Counted from the first letter of the stretch, positions 1 to 9,483 are shown. The stretch is 64,000 nucleotides of DNA from Candidatus Nitrosymbiomonas proteolyticus (GCA_017347465.1 AP021858.1:2374472-2438471), one strand, 5' to 3'. The notes: generated from the sequence alone by a model not told the origin. Translations and numbers: made by a program.

Positions 1-2610
1 GTGGAACCTTGCGAAGAGCGGATTGCCCGGATGAGCTAGGCCAGCCTCATAGGCGAGGGTGTCGCATGCGTCGCTGTCGCCTGCGGCTTTGACCTCCTCG
101 AACAGAACCCCGACCGCGAAGGCATGAATCGGAAGCCAGTTCGAATTGCGCTGGGTACGCGACTCCTCGAGCAACGGAAACGACTTGTCGAACTCTCCAA
201 GCGCGTGCCATGCAATCCCTGCGAAGGCTCGCTGGGCAGGGTCCTTGAACTCGGGATCGAGCAGCTTCCGCGCTTCGTCCTTATCACCCACAATCGCCTC
301 CAGCAACGCGCGCGTGGCCCGTGCGTGGTCCTTGAGCGGATACGAGGGTTCGACAAGCTTCTTGACGAGGTCGTAAGCCTCTTGGAACTTGCCGGCCGTC
401 GCCCAGGTCATGGCGAGAAACCACTGAGAATCGACCCGATCGCTTGCGACGAACTTGTCCGAATGAGCGATTCGCTCTACTTCCTCTGAGTCTCCGACCC
501 CGATGCAAATCATCATGTAGATCGACAGCAACCCGGACGACATCTTGCCTTGCCGTTCCAAGGGCGTCAGATGCTCGCGAGCTAAAAAGTACAGTTGAAG
601 GTTGCGCTCGTTGCTGAGTCCGATCGTCACGAGGCGTTCCCATAGTTCGGCGTCCAACCCGAACTTGGGGACGTATTCGATCATAAGGTTGAAGAACGTC
701 GTTTGGAGTTGAGCGTAGGCCATCCCATCGATCGCTCCCGCCTCAAACGTCTCCTGTAGCATCTCGTCGACGATAGTGAAGGCCATCGTGACGAAGTCCA
801 CTTCGCTCTCGGCATACTTCTCGGTTGGCCGGATGAGGTCCATGCCCTTCTCCATGCCGTTCTTCACGGATTCGGCGATCATCTTGGCGAGCCAAGCCTT
901 CCAGGAGTAAGGGTGCGCTTCCGATGCCGCCTTGACCTCGTCGGCGATTAGTGCGACTCTCATGCCCGCTATGCGAAGACCGGCGATGATTTCGTTCGGC
1001 GCGGGACTTTCCTTCATCGCCTCCCGCAAGAACCTGATCATCTCGTCGAAGCGGTCGTTGTCTTTGTGGAACCGCGCCTTCGCCAAGAGCCAAAACGCTC
1101 GGTGCTCGCCGACAGCGTCCGTTTCCGCAAACAGCTTTTCTAGGTCGTCGAACCTCTTCAAGGACCCAAGCACGATGTACTCGCCGATCTGAAACAGGTA
1201 GTCCTCGATGATGCCGGGCGGCAGTTGTCGGCCCTTTCGGTACCATTCGACGGCTTCGTCGTTCTGGCCCGCCAGGACGTGGGACTCCGCTTTTACGTAA
1301 GCGTATAAGCGCCCCTGAGGATCGGTCGATTCGAGAATCCTTGTGGCGAAAAGCTGCTGCGTGTCGCTTTCGGCGTTGTTCTTGACCAGCACCCAGATCA
1401 GCATCGCCGCGCCATCCGACGAGTCCGTCTCCCAAAGGGCGTCGATGGCCTTCAGCCTGTCTTCCACAAGGACGGTCTTTGAGCCATTGCTGCACACCGC
1501 GAGAGCGCGGATGTATTCGGATTCGCTTTCCTTGGCCAGTTTCTCGAGGATTCGCACGGACTCCGAGAGCCGGTCCGTGAGGTCGAGGGCGATCCCCAGC
1601 GTGTACCGCGAGTGATCGGTCATCTCGCCGATCTGGTCGAGCGTTTTGAGGGCCTCGACAGCGGTCAGGTACTCCTCGGCCTGAAAGAGCGCCTCGGCAT
1701 ATCTCGCCAGAGCCGCTTCGAATTGGGCTTGCTCGAGTTTCTGAGCTTCGTCGAGAAATGCCGCGAGACCCGATTCTCCCGATTGGGGCAGGTAGGCGGC
1801 GAGCAGCACGTCTTGGGTCTTCTCCGACCAAATCGCGGGCTCTTGTGCGTCTTCTCCGAAGTCCCTTTGGGTGAACTCAAAGACACTTTTGCGCACGTCC
1901 TCGGCGACTGCTGAAGCCCACAGGGCGCCCGAAACAGGGTTTCGAAGCTCGGTCTTTTCGAACGACTCAAGCAGGAAGTGGGCGAAGACCCCTTGGCGGA
2001 ACGTGCGGTTCTCATAGGAGCGCTTTCCGGGCGCGCACCCCAGCAGCACGGCGATGTTGGCTTTCTTGCCCAGTTCCTGCAATTCTTCGCCGAATGCGTT
2101 CTCTTCCCCACCTCGGCACGCGTCGGAGATCACGAGTACGTTCTTCAACCCTGCTCGAACGAACCTCTCGATGATGGACTTCACGGGGATTCCGACCTTC
2201 TCAGCGTCCGCTTTGGTGGCGTTGATGGGCAGGAGGTAGTCGCCGCTGGGAAGCCCCACGCCATGACCCGAGAAGAAAAACACGAACAGGTCGGAGCGGT
2301 CGAGTTTCGGGTCGGCAAGGAGCCCGTCGAGTTCCCGGCTCACGTTCTCGTGGGTGACGCCGCCCCCGCCAGGCTCGTCGGTGAGGAGCCTCACGGTTCC
2401 CGGCTCGAAATCGAACTTCTCCAGGAGCGCCTTGTGGACGGCCCTTGCATCGCCCGCGGCGTATCTAAGCTGGCCGTATTCTTGGTAGTTCTGCGCCCCG
2501 ATCACGAGCGCCCACCTCTTGGAAGCCACAAACGGCTTCTCTTGCGCGAAGAGGGTGGCGAACCCAAGCAAGAGCACTAACGGGCCGCAGAGGAGAGTCC
2601 GGAGTCGCAT
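1..2610 (-). CDS. Caspase-like (peptidase C14) protein with helical repeats, C-terminus cut by window edge
   Basis: The frame stays open from an ATG at 2610 through position 1, giving at least 870 residues; the stop lies outside the window. A GAGGG ribosome site precedes the ATG. Residues 1-22 form a signal peptide ending in FAQ. The caspase-like domain (about 30-240) shows the start WALVIGAQNY, the catalytic His116 in FFFSGHG and Cys165 in ISDACRGG, so both residues of the dyad are intact. The remaining 600 residues are helical and Glu/Ala/Leu-rich, resembling TPR-type repeats. It follows the diguanylate cyclase by 39 bases and may be co-transcribed with it. Known C14 relatives cleave after Arg/Lys or Asp; the specificity here cannot be read. 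A secreted or periplasmic location is inferred from the signal peptide. Confidence 0.88.
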   Translation of the reverse strand, partial: MRLRTLLCGPLVLLLGFATLFAQEKPFVASKRWALVIGAQNYQEYGQLRYAAGDARAVHKALLEKFDFEPGTVRLLTDEPGGGGVTHENVSRELDGLLADPKLDRSDLFVFFFSGHGVGLPSGDYLLPINATKADAEKVGIPVKSIIERFVRAGLKNVLVISDACRGGEENAFGEELQELGKKANIAVLLGCAPGKRSYENRTFRQGVFAHFLLESFEKTELRNPVSGALWASAVAEDVRKSVFEFTQRDFGEDAQEPAIWSEKTQDVLLAAYLPQSGESGLAAFLDEAQKLEQAQFEAALARYAEALFQAEEYLTAVEALKTLDQIGEMTDHSRYTLGIALDLTDRLSESVRILEKLAKESESEYIRALAVCSNGSKTVLVEDRLKAIDALWETDSSDGAAMLIWVLVKNNAESDTQQLFATRILESTDPQGRLYAYVKAESHVLAGQNDEAVEWYRKGRQLPPGIIEDYLFQIGEYIVLGSLKRFDDLEKLFAETDAVGEHRAFWLLAKARFHKDNDRFDEMIRFLREAMKESPAPNEIIAGLRIAGMRVALIADEVKAASEAHPYSWKAWLAKMIAESVKNGMEKGMDLIRPTEKYAESEVDFVTMAFTIVDEMLQETFEAGAIDGMAYAQLQTTFFNLMIEYVPKFGLDAELWERLVTIGLSNERNLQLYFLAREHLTPLERQGKMSSGLLSIYMMICIGVGDSEEVERIAHSDKFVASDRVDSQWFLAMTWATAGKFQEAYDLVKKLVEPSYPLKDHARATRALLEAIVGDKDEARKLLDPEFKDPAQRAFAGIAWHALGEFDKSFPLLEESRTQRNSNWLPIHAFAVGVLFEEVKAAGDSDACDTLAYEAGLAHPGNPLFARFH

Positions 2611-2649
2611 ATCCCTCAATATGACGCGCTGCGCGCACGCAGAGAAACG

Positions 2650-4425
2650 CTACGCCGCTTTTCTCCGGCGATCGACTCGAATTCCGTTGAGCCCAGCGCT
2701 GTGGACGAAGCAGTTCTTACCCTTCGACTTTGCGGCATAGAGGGCGTTGTCGGCTTCCTCGATCAGCGCCTTGCCCTCGACCTGCCGAGGAGAGGTGGTC
2801 GAGATTCCGATGCTCAGCGTCACGTTGGCTTTCGGCCATTTGGCCTCATTCATCGCTTCCAGAATGCGCTCGGCGACTTCGCCAGCCCTCCTTTCGTCTG
2901 CGCCGAGAAGGACCAGGGCAAACTCCTCTCCGCCGTACCTGGCGACGCAGTCCGTGGGCCCCGCGCACGACTCCAGCACGCGCGAAACCCTGCTCAAAAC
3001 TTCATCGCCCGCCGGGTGCCCGAAGGTGTCGTTATAGCGCTTGAAGTCATCCACATCGATCATCAAGAGGCTCAGTTTCTGGCCTTCCGCGTTGCACCGC
3101 TCGACCTCGCGGGCGAGGCGGTTCTGGAACGCCCTGTGGTTCATGAGCCCAGTAAGGCCGTCGGTCTTCGCAAGCGCTTTGAGCCGAGCGTTCGCTTGCT
3201 GAAGTTGGACTTGGTTATCCTTGAGGAGCCGGTTCATGCTCTCGATGTGCTGCATCTGACTCCGAATGCGATTGTCGGCTTCGATCGACTCGGTGATATC
3301 GGAGAAGCTGACGACAGCCGCGACGATTTCTCCACCATCGGCTACGGTCAGGGGACTGGAGTTGAGCGACAACCATCTTCGGTCCCCAGACCTCAGCGGA
3401 ACGGAGAGGACCGCGTCCTTGACTACCTCGCCTTTCCGCAGCGATCGTATTACGGGGAACTCATTGACGGACACCGGGTTCCCGTCCCAGTCCGTCACGT
3501 CCCATGGGTGTGCGTAAAGGGACGTGCCCACGATATCGCTTACTTCGAGTTGCAGGAGCTTTGCGCCACACGGGTTGCACGTTTGGATTCTTCCTTCTGA
3601 GTCAACAACCATCACTCCTTCGAAGAGGGCGTTCATGGCGGTTCGGAAGCGGCCCTCACTCAAAGCGAGGTCGATTTCGACGGACTTCCGCTCGGTGATG
3701 TCAATGCTGGCGCAGACCGCGCCGCACACATCGTCCTCCGGACCCGTGATGGGAATCACGCTCGTAAGAGTAAAGCGTCGAGTCCCGTCTTCAAGCAGCA
3801 CGACGAACTCCCGGTCGTTCACCTCATGCCCCTCAAAGGCCTGATCGAACATCTCGCGCCAGCGATCCGCGCCGCTTTCCAGCTCGACCACGGAGTCTAC
3901 AGGCTGAAGATACGCTTCAAGGGTGCTCTTGCCCAGCACTTCGGCGCATTTACGGTTCCACTCATAGACGCAACCCGAACGATCCACCGTGAAGCAGGCG
4001 ACAGGCAACCCCTCGAAGAGGTCCTCGAACCGCTTGGCGGCGAGCCGGTAGAGCTCGGAGGTGTTTTCAAGGTCCGAGGTGCGCTCGTTGAGGGCTTCGT
4101 TGCTCACCTGCAGCTCATGAGTCCGTTCATCGACCCTTGACTGAAGCAGGGCCCGATCTCGGACCAGGTCGCGTTGGGAGGACCCGAGCTTAGCGAAGAC
4201 GAGGGCCATGATTCCCGGCGCAAGATCTGCGATGAAGTGCGAGGGGTTCTTGAAGTGGATGAATTGAATCGAATCGAACGTGAACGGAAGCCCAAGGTTG
4301 GCGATATCGACCACCCAGGCGAGCAGCGGGCAGCACGCGCCAAAGACCGCGCCTAGAAACGTGTAGACAAAGACCGAATGCGCGACGATCTCGCGCTTGC
4401 GGACATTTCGAACTTGAGAATCCAT
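2650..4425 (-). CDS. Membrane-anchored diguanylate cyclase with PAS domains
   Basis: This 591-residue protein should make cyclic di-GMP from two GTP. Two hydrophobic segments lie at about residues 17-40 and 63-82, followed by a coiled region, two PAS/PAC sensor domains (about 112-235 and 255-375), a linker helix, and a C-terminal GGDEF domain (about 415-580). The active-site loop reads GGEEF at 498-502, the functional form. The product-inhibition site expected five residues upstream (RxxD) reads GPTD here, so its Arg is missing. The start has a GGGGAGGG ribosome site. A terminator-like hairpin lies upstream, separating it from the PEP-CTERM gene, so it probably has its own transcript that may include the caspase gene at 1-2610. 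Confidence 0.93.
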   Translation of the reverse strand: MDSQVRNVRKREIVAHSVFVYTFLGAVFGACCPLLAWVVDIANLGLPFTFDSIQFIHFKNPSHFIADLAPGIMALVFAKLGSSQRDLVRDRALLQSRVDERTHELQVSNEALNERTSDLENTSELYRLAAKRFEDLFEGLPVACFTVDRSGCVYEWNRKCAEVLGKSTLEAYLQPVDSVVELESGADRWREMFDQAFEGHEVNDREFVVLLEDGTRRFTLTSVIPITGPEDDVCGAVCASIDITERKSVEIDLALSEGRFRTAMNALFEGVMVVDSEGRIQTCNPCGAKLLQLEVSDIVGTSLYAHPWDVTDWDGNPVSVNEFPVIRSLRKGEVVKDAVLSVPLRSGDRRWLSLNSSPLTVADGGEIVAAVVSFSDITESIEADNRIRSQMQHIESMNRLLKDNQVQLQQANARLKALAKTDGLTGLMNHRAFQNRLAREVERCNAEGQKLSLLMIDVDDFKRYNDTFGHPAGDEVLSRVSRVLESCAGPTDCVARYGGEEFALVLLGADERRAGEVAERILEAMNEAKWPKANVTLSIGISTTSPRQVEGKALIEEADNALYAAKSKGKNCFVHSAGLNGIRVDRRRKAA

Positions 4426-4539
4426 CCAGCCCTCCCCGGCTCAAAGGGATTGTCGGCTTTCGGGAGGCGCTGATGCAGTACTTTCGGTAGGTGTCATGCC
4501 ATCTCCGGCAGGAATACCTGCTGGGCTTTGGACCTGCCC

Positions 4540-4577
4540 AAAACGAAAGGACCTGGCCGCCCTACGACGCCAGGCCC
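4540..4577 (-). terminator. Intrinsic terminator downstream of the PEP-CTERM gene
   Basis: On the minus strand a nine-pair stem (GGGCCTGGC with GCCAGGTCC, one G-U pair) is followed directly by TTTCGTTTT. It lies about 28 bases after the stop of the PEP-CTERM gene and would end the transcript coming from the molybdenum hydroxylase region. Confidence 0.7.
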
Positions 4578-4604
4578 TACAAGATTGCGATCCCTTGGAC
4601 GAGA

Positions 4605-5207
4605 TTAGCTGCTCTTTCGTCGGCGGATCAGAGCGACAGCGCCGAGTCCGAGCGCTGCCATCGAGGCCGGCTCAGGAACGACGTTGACGCGGAACGCGCC
4701 AGCGTCCCCCACGCTCGGCGTGCCATTGCTGAACGAAGTCAATCGCGTATCGCCTTGGTCGTTGAAGTTCCACCCGCCCCAAGTGCCATCGGTGGTTGGC
4801 TTGACTTCGACCCAGTACTTCGTGCCCGAGCTGAGTACGATCGACGGGAACCCGTTGATCACCATGATCGGCGCTCCCCCGCTTCCGAAGGAACCCGCCG
4901 TAACACCGGACCAAGTCGTGACATAACTGCCAGGCGTATCGCTGCTGTCGTCGCGGAGTGAGATCGAATAGTCGTTCGTGCCCGCAACGTGCCCGAAGGC
5001 GACCTCGATGCTCTCAAGCGAGCCCGATGCCCCCGACACAAACTGGTGCGAAACGAATTGCGACCCGAAGCCGCCGGAAAGCAGCGACCAGCCGGAGCCG
5101 ACGTTGTAAGAATCGCCGGCCCCAAAGTTGCTGAACGCAACGATGGCCTGGGAAGACGCCACCACGCAGGTGGCAGCAAGAAAACTGAACAAACGAAGAG
5201 TTCTCAT
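4605..5207 (-). CDS. PEP-CTERM sorting domain protein
   Basis: A 200-residue exported protein. The ATG at 5207 is chosen because AAAGGAG stands 10 bases before it and because it gives a normal signal peptide (MRTLRLFSFLAATCVVASSQA). The body is beta-rich, Gly/Ser-rich and low in Cys. The C-terminus has the full tripartite sorting signal: VPEPASM, a short hydrophobic helix (AALGLGAVALI) and the basic tail RRRKSS. In known systems PEP-CTERM proteins are recognised by an exosortase; none lies in this window. The function of the body is unknown. Confidence 0.88.
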   Translation of the reverse strand: MRTLRLFSFLAATCVVASSQAIVAFSNFGAGDSYNVGSGWSLLSGGFGSQFVSHQFVSGASGSLESIEVAFGHVAGTNDYSISLRDDSSDTPGSYVTTWSGVTAGSFGSGGAPIMVINGFPSIVLSSGTKYWVEVKPTTDGTWGGWNFNDQGDTRLTSFSNGTPSVGDAGAFRVNVVPEPASMAALGLGAVALIRRRKSS

Positions 5208-5377
5208 GGGTTCTGATTCTCCTTTGCAATGGACTTCGCGAATGGCACCAGGCGCCAACGCGGTCTTGCAGAAACCATTTTATCACCTCTTGGGACGTTC
5301 GAATTACCAGGTTTTTGGGGGGCGTGTCCGACGTAGCTTCTGGGTTTCTGTTCTTGCCGAGCCCGACGCCGTAGGCC

Positions 5378-5971
5378 TCAAGGCGCTTCGGCGTCCGGCC
5401 AGTCCGAGGATTCGTCAAGGTCGTAAAGTTCGGAAGGTCCCACAGATACAATGCCGGACCGCTCCTGGTTGGACTCGATAATGCTCCTCGCGCCTTGGTC
5501 CCCAGAAAGTGCCACCAAGTCCGCGAAAAGCTCCTGAGAGAAGAGGGTCGGCGGGCTCGGCGAAGCGATCGAGCCGCAGTGCACGACGCAAAGTCCCCCT
5601 TGTCGCCATCGGGCGAGGACCGAATCGATGGTGCTCGATTGGATCCGAGGCATATCACCCAACAGAATCACCACCGCATCGGCCCGTTCGCAAACACGTT
5701 CGACGCCGGCCGAAAGAGAGCTTCCCATTCCTTCGGCGTACCTTGGATTCAGAACGAACTCGATTTCCAGCCCTTCGAGCGCCTTCTGGATCGCGTCGGC
5801 TTCGTGCCCCACTACAGCCAGCACCGAGTCGAGTTGCGAGCCGAGCGCGGTCTTCGCAGTGCGGCGAATAAGAGGCTCACCGCCCCATTCCCGCAAGAGC
5901 TTGTTGCCGCCCCGCATTCGGCGCGATTCCCCTGCCGCCAACAGGAGGCCAACGACGACGCCCGAACTCAC
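5378..5971 (-). CDS. mocA: MobA-like nucleotidyltransferase (molybdenum cofactor cytidylyl/guanylyltransferase, MocA family)
   Basis: A 197-residue enzyme expected to transfer a nucleotide to molybdopterin, giving the dinucleotide cofactor used by the hydroxylase encoded next door. Near the N-terminus it has the family signature LLAAGESRRMRGGNK (about 9-23), which binds the nucleotide phosphates, and later ILLGDMP (about 100-106), whose Asp binds the metal. The start is GTG at 5971, overlapping the xdhC stop as GTGA, which indicates translational coupling. Whether CTP or GTP is used cannot be decided by eye; the family and the neighbouring molybdenum hydroxylase genes favour CTP. Confidence 0.87.
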   Translation of the reverse strand: MSSGVVVGLLLAAGESRRMRGGNKLLREWGGEPLIRRTAKTALGSQLDSVLAVVGHEADAIQKALEGLEIEFVLNPRYAEGMGSSLSAGVERVCERADAVVILLGDMPRIQSSTIDSVLARWRQGGLCVVHCGSIASPSPPTLFSQELFADLVALSGDQGARSIIESNQERSGIVSVGPSELYDLDESSDWPDAEAP

Positions 5972-6942
5972 GGCAATGCCGTCCGACGAACCGAAACGAT
6001 CTCGGCAAGGATGCTCAGCGCGATCTCTGCCGGGCTTTTCGCCCCGATATCAAGCCCGACCGGGGCGTGGATTCGGGCGATATCGCTCTCTTCGAGCCCC
6101 CGGCTCCGGAGTCTCTCCCGTCTCTCGTCCTGCGTCTTCCGGCTTCCTAACGCGCCGACATAGCGCACCTTTGAGGGCAAGAGCGCCTCGAGCGCAGGGT
6201 CGTCGATCTTGGGGTCGTGGGCGAGAACGACTGCGAAGTCACTTACCGTCAAGTTCAATCCTCCAAGTGCTTCGGCGGGCGGCTTGGTCGACACATGGTC
6301 GGGAGCAGACGGGTACGTGGAAGGCTCCGCAAAGGCCGAGCGGGGATCGACCAGCAGGACTTCGAAACCTATTTCGCGCGCCATCGGGACCAAGTGCCGA
6401 GCGATCTGCCCTCCACCCACGATAATTAGCCGCTCAGGCGCGGGGTACCGAATACGGATTCCCGAACTCTGAATGGTGACACTCGGTTCAGCAAGCCCCG
6501 CGCTGCCTTCGTCATCCGAGTCGCTCTCGACCGTCCATTCCGCAGCCCCCGCTTCGCCGCACAAGACCAGTTGAAAGGGCAACCTCTCCGCGAGCGCTCT
6601 GGACAGAAGCGAACGCTGGTCCGGCGAGGACGAGAACGGTGCTACCTGAATTCGGACCCGCCCCCCGCACGTCAACCCGGCCTTCCAGAGCTGGCCAGGT
6701 TCAATCCCTTCGTAGACGAGTTCCCTCAGATAGCCCTTCTTGAGGCATTGAACGGCCTCGTGGACGACCTCGGACTCCACGCAGCCACCGCTCACCGAAC
6801 CAAGAAACGCGCCCGACTCCCGAACCGCCATTGCAGAACCGATGGGGCGCGGCGAGGAGCCCCACGTCTCCACCACGACGCAGAGAGCGAACTTCGCGCC
6901 CTCAGCGCTCCACTCTTGCAGCCCGGCCCCAAGGTCCCGCAT
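5968..6942 (-). CDS. xdhC: XdhC/CoxI family maturation factor for molybdenum hydroxylase
   Basis: The 324-residue product matches XdhC, which holds the sulfurated molybdenum cofactor and inserts it into xanthine dehydrogenase-type enzymes. The N-terminal XdhC domain has GSVSGGCVESEV (about 48-60) and a second conserved Cys in GLTCGG (about 88-93). The C-terminal Rossmann half carries LIIVGGGQIARHL and VGALGSRKT. It sits 14 bases after the molybdopterin subunit gene and overlaps the nucleotidyltransferase gene, the usual order for these maturation factors. Confidence 0.92.
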   Translation of the reverse strand: MRDLGAGLQEWSAEGAKFALCVVVETWGSSPRPIGSAMAVRESGAFLGSVSGGCVESEVVHEAVQCLKKGYLRELVYEGIEPGQLWKAGLTCGGRVRIQVAPFSSSPDQRSLLSRALAERLPFQLVLCGEAGAAEWTVESDSDDEGSAGLAEPSVTIQSSGIRIRYPAPERLIIVGGGQIARHLVPMAREIGFEVLLVDPRSAFAEPSTYPSAPDHVSTKPPAEALGGLNLTVSDFAVVLAHDPKIDDPALEALLPSKVRYVGALGSRKTQDERRERLRSRGLEESDIARIHAPVGLDIGAKSPAEIALSILAEIVSVRRTALP

Positions 6943-6956
6943 CGCTGGGCAAGCCG

Positions 6957-9020
6957 CTATCGTCGGTGCGGCAAGATTCGGATTCGCTTGCCTGTCGCCA
7001 TGAAGACCGCGTTGGCGACCGAAGGGGCAGCCGCGGGATAACCCGGCTCCCCCACTCCGCCAATGCCCTCGGCGTCCGGCACGGCCAACACGTCGACCGG
7101 GAACCCTTCCGCTAAGCTACACCAGCCAAAGTCGAAGAAGTTCGTCTCCTTGACCCCGCCTCCTTCGAGAGTGTTGCCCGCGTGGAACAGGCAAGAGACC
7201 CCGTCGACCGTGGCACCCTGAACTTGGGCTTCGATCCCTAGCGGGTTGACCGCGACGCCGCAATCCATAACCGCCCACACCTTCTCAACCTTGATCTTGC
7301 CGGTCGCGGTCGTTGAGACTTCGGCGATCTGCGTGCAATGCGAGCCAAAGCCCGAGTAGCAAGCAACGCCCATGCCTCTACCTGGATCTAGGCGACGCCC
7401 CCAACTGGACCTCTCGGCGCATAGCTCCAAGGTTCTTCGAAGGCGAGGGTTTCGAAGGGTTTGGAGGCGAAGCTCCACGGGGTCCTTGCCTCCCAGCGCC
7501 GCGAGTTCATCGAAGAAGCTCTCGATGACGTAGCCGAGGAAAGTGGCATCGACCGACCGCCAAGCTCCCGTGGGGACCCCCGCTGAGACGCCGACCCGCT
7601 GTTGGTAGGCTGCATCGATCGCGTAAGGAATCCCGGCGTTCGACCAACCGCCTTGTCCCCTTCCGCCGCCCCCAGGAACTGCGAGGTTGTGCGCCCAGAA
7701 CACCGGCTTTCCGGAGGCGTCGACTCCTCCGGTCATGCGGTGGTAGGTTGCGGGTCGGTAGTTGTCGTGTCGCATGTCGTCGTCGCGGGTCCACAGGATT
7801 TGGACCGGCTCATTGGTCTGCCGCGAAATCTGGACCGCCTCCATCACTGCCTCGGCGCTCAGCCTTCGGCCAAACCCGCCCCCAGCGAGCGTCACGTGGA
7901 AGGTCACGTTCTCAACTGGGATCGATAGGCTCCTCGCCGCCTGTTCCCTGGCCCTGTCCGGTATCTGCGTGGGCGCCCAGATCTCGCATCGGTCCCCCGA
8001 AACGTGCGCCACGGCGTTTTGAGGCTCCATCGTCAGGTGTGAAAGGTAGGGGAGCTCGTAGTCGGCTGTGACCGTCTTTGCAACGGTTGCCGGAGCGGTC
8101 GGAGGGGTCGTCAGGGCCTCTCGGAACCGAGTCCGCAGCGTCTCGCTATCGAGCCCGCCGCTCGAAGGCTCTTGTGCCTTGAGTGCCTCCCGTCCTTTGA
8201 GCGCCGACCAGGTGTCTTGGGCTACCACGGCGACATTGGGGCCGACCTCGAACACATGAGTTACGCCGGGAACGGCGCGGGCAGCATCTGCGTCATAGCT
8301 CGCAAACCGCCCCCCAAACGCCCGGGGTCTCGCCATCACGGCCACTTTCGCCCCCTCAGGTCGCGCGTCGATGCCATAGACGGCCTTGCCCGTTACGACG
8401 TCTGCGTTATCGATTCTCTTGGTCGGCTTGCCGATGAATCGAAACTCCGAGGGCGACTTGAGGCGCACCTCGGAAGGCGCGGGAGCCGACAGCTTGGCCG
8501 CCTCCGCAGCCAACTCGCCGTAGCCGAACGTTTGGCCGTTCGAGCCGTGCCGCACGGAACCATTTTCCGCAACGCACTGATCCGCAGACACTCCAAACCG
8601 ATTCGCGGCCGCCATCTTGAGCATCAAGCACGCGACCGCTCCAGCTTGGCGCAACGGGGTGTAGAGGCTTCGAACGCTTCCTGAACCACCCACGCTCTGC
8701 GAGCCGTATTTCTGGCCGTCTCCCGGCGCCTGCGCGATTCGGACGTTCTTCCAATCGACGTTCAACTCCTCCGCTACCAGCATCGCCAGCGAAGTTCGCA
8801 CCCCTTGGCCGATCTCGGGTTTGGGAATCGTGATCGTGACGATTCCGGATTCGTCGATCTGAACGAACACGTTGGGGCTGAACTTAGCGGCCCCGCTCTC
8901 TTTGCCGTTCGCTGCTGTGGCGTTTCGAACCGGCATCATGCAGCCGATAACCAGTCCTGTGCCGACACCGCCCGCCACCTTGAGAAATCCCCTCCGGGTC
9001 ATGTCCAATCGATTGCTCAT
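6957..9020 (-). CDS. iorB: Isoquinoline 1-oxidoreductase-type molybdopterin-binding subunit (xanthine dehydrogenase family), Tat-exported
   Basis: This 687-residue protein is the large subunit of a two-subunit molybdenum hydroxylase that would oxidise an aldehyde or N-heterocycle. The ATG at 9020 is chosen because AAGGAG precedes it and because it gives a twin-arginine signal (MTRRGFLKVAGG). The fold has an aldehyde-oxidase a/b hammerhead region (about 195-280), the cofactor-binding loop AGGGFGRRLSAE (about 380-390) and, near the C-terminus, GGVGEPG, where the Glu is the catalytic base in this family. The iorA gene ends four bases upstream. Tat export of large subunits usually carries the small Fe-S subunit along. 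The substrate is unknown. Confidence 0.92.
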   Translation of the reverse strand: MSNRLDMTRRGFLKVAGGVGTGLVIGCMMPVRNATAANGKESGAAKFSPNVFVQIDESGIVTITIPKPEIGQGVRTSLAMLVAEELNVDWKNVRIAQAPGDGQKYGSQSVGGSGSVRSLYTPLRQAGAVACLMLKMAAANRFGVSADQCVAENGSVRHGSNGQTFGYGELAAEAAKLSAPAPSEVRLKSPSEFRFIGKPTKRIDNADVVTGKAVYGIDARPEGAKVAVMARPRAFGGRFASYDADAARAVPGVTHVFEVGPNVAVVAQDTWSALKGREALKAQEPSSGGLDSETLRTRFREALTTPPTAPATVAKTVTADYELPYLSHLTMEPQNAVAHVSGDRCEIWAPTQIPDRAREQAARSLSIPVENVTFHVTLAGGGFGRRLSAEAVMEAVQISRQTNEPVQILWTRDDDMRHDNYRPATYHRMTGGVDASGKPVFWAHNLAVPGGGGRGQGGWSNAGIPYAIDAAYQQRVGVSAGVPTGAWRSVDATFLGYVIESFFDELAALGGKDPVELRLQTLRNPRLRRTLELCAERSSWGRRLDPGRGMGVACYSGFGSHCTQIAEVSTTATGKIKVEKVWAVMDCGVAVNPLGIEAQVQGATVDGVSCLFHAGNTLEGGGVKETNFFDFGWCSLAEGFPVDVLAVPDAEGIGGVGEPGYPAAAPSVANAVFMATGKRIRILPHRR

Positions 9021-9024
9021 TCCG

Positions 9025-9483
9025 TCACTTCTCCTTGGCCGCTCGATGAATGGCTCGTCGCATTCGTTCATAGGTCCCGCAACGGCAGATGTTGCCGCCC
9101 ATCTGCGCGTCGATGTCCTGGTCGGTAGGCGAGGGTTTCTTCGAGAGCAGCGCTACCGCGCTCAGGATGTGCCCCGCTTGGCAGTAGCCGCATTGCGGAA
9201 CGTCCTCCTCCATCCAGGCCTTCTGCACGGGATGCGAGCCGTCGGAGGAGAGACCCTCCAGCGTCACGATCTTCTGATCCTTGACTTCAGAGACCGGAAC
9301 GACGCACGATCGTAGCGCCTCGCCGTCGATCAGTACCGTGCAAGCCGCGCACATTCCGACGCCGCAGGAGTACTTGGGGCTTTTCACGGCGACATGATCC
9401 CGCAGAGCCCACAAGAGGGGCATTTCGGGATCGACGTCGATCTCGTGAGACCGCCCGTTTACGTTGAGTTTGAATTTGGCCAT
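9025..9483 (-). CDS. iorA: (2Fe-2S) small subunit of molybdenum hydroxylase
   Basis: A 152-residue electron-transfer subunit with two [2Fe-2S] domains. The N-terminal plant-ferredoxin-like domain has CGVGMCAACTVLIDG (about 40-54) plus a later Cys (about 60). The C-terminal helical domain has CGYCQAGHI (about 97-105) and GNICRCGTY (about 128-136). It passes electrons between the molybdopterin subunit and an outside acceptor. There is no FAD-binding middle subunit, which fits the two-subunit isoquinoline oxidoreductase layout. Its start lies inside the last 25 bases of the amidase gene. Confidence 0.94.
   Translation of the reverse strand: MAKFKLNVNGRSHEIDVDPEMPLLWALRDHVAVKSPKYSCGVGMCAACTVLIDGEALRSCVVPVSEVKDQKIVTLEGLSSDGSHPVQKAWMEEDVPQCGYCQAGHILSAVALLSKKPSPTDQDIDAQMGGNICRCGTYERMRRAIHRAAKEK

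Noticed and set aside
743-1831. Minus-strand frame of 362 codons, full of Arg
   Set aside because: It lies out of phase inside the caspase-TPR gene, which reads through without a stop and has clear motifs.
5208-5258. N-terminal extension of the first PEP-CTERM protein
   Set aside because: It would bury the signal peptide and the AAAGGAG ribosome site.
9021-9071. An upstream start for the molybdopterin subunit
   Set aside because: It would put extra residues before the Tat signal; the ATG at 9020 has the AAGGAG site.
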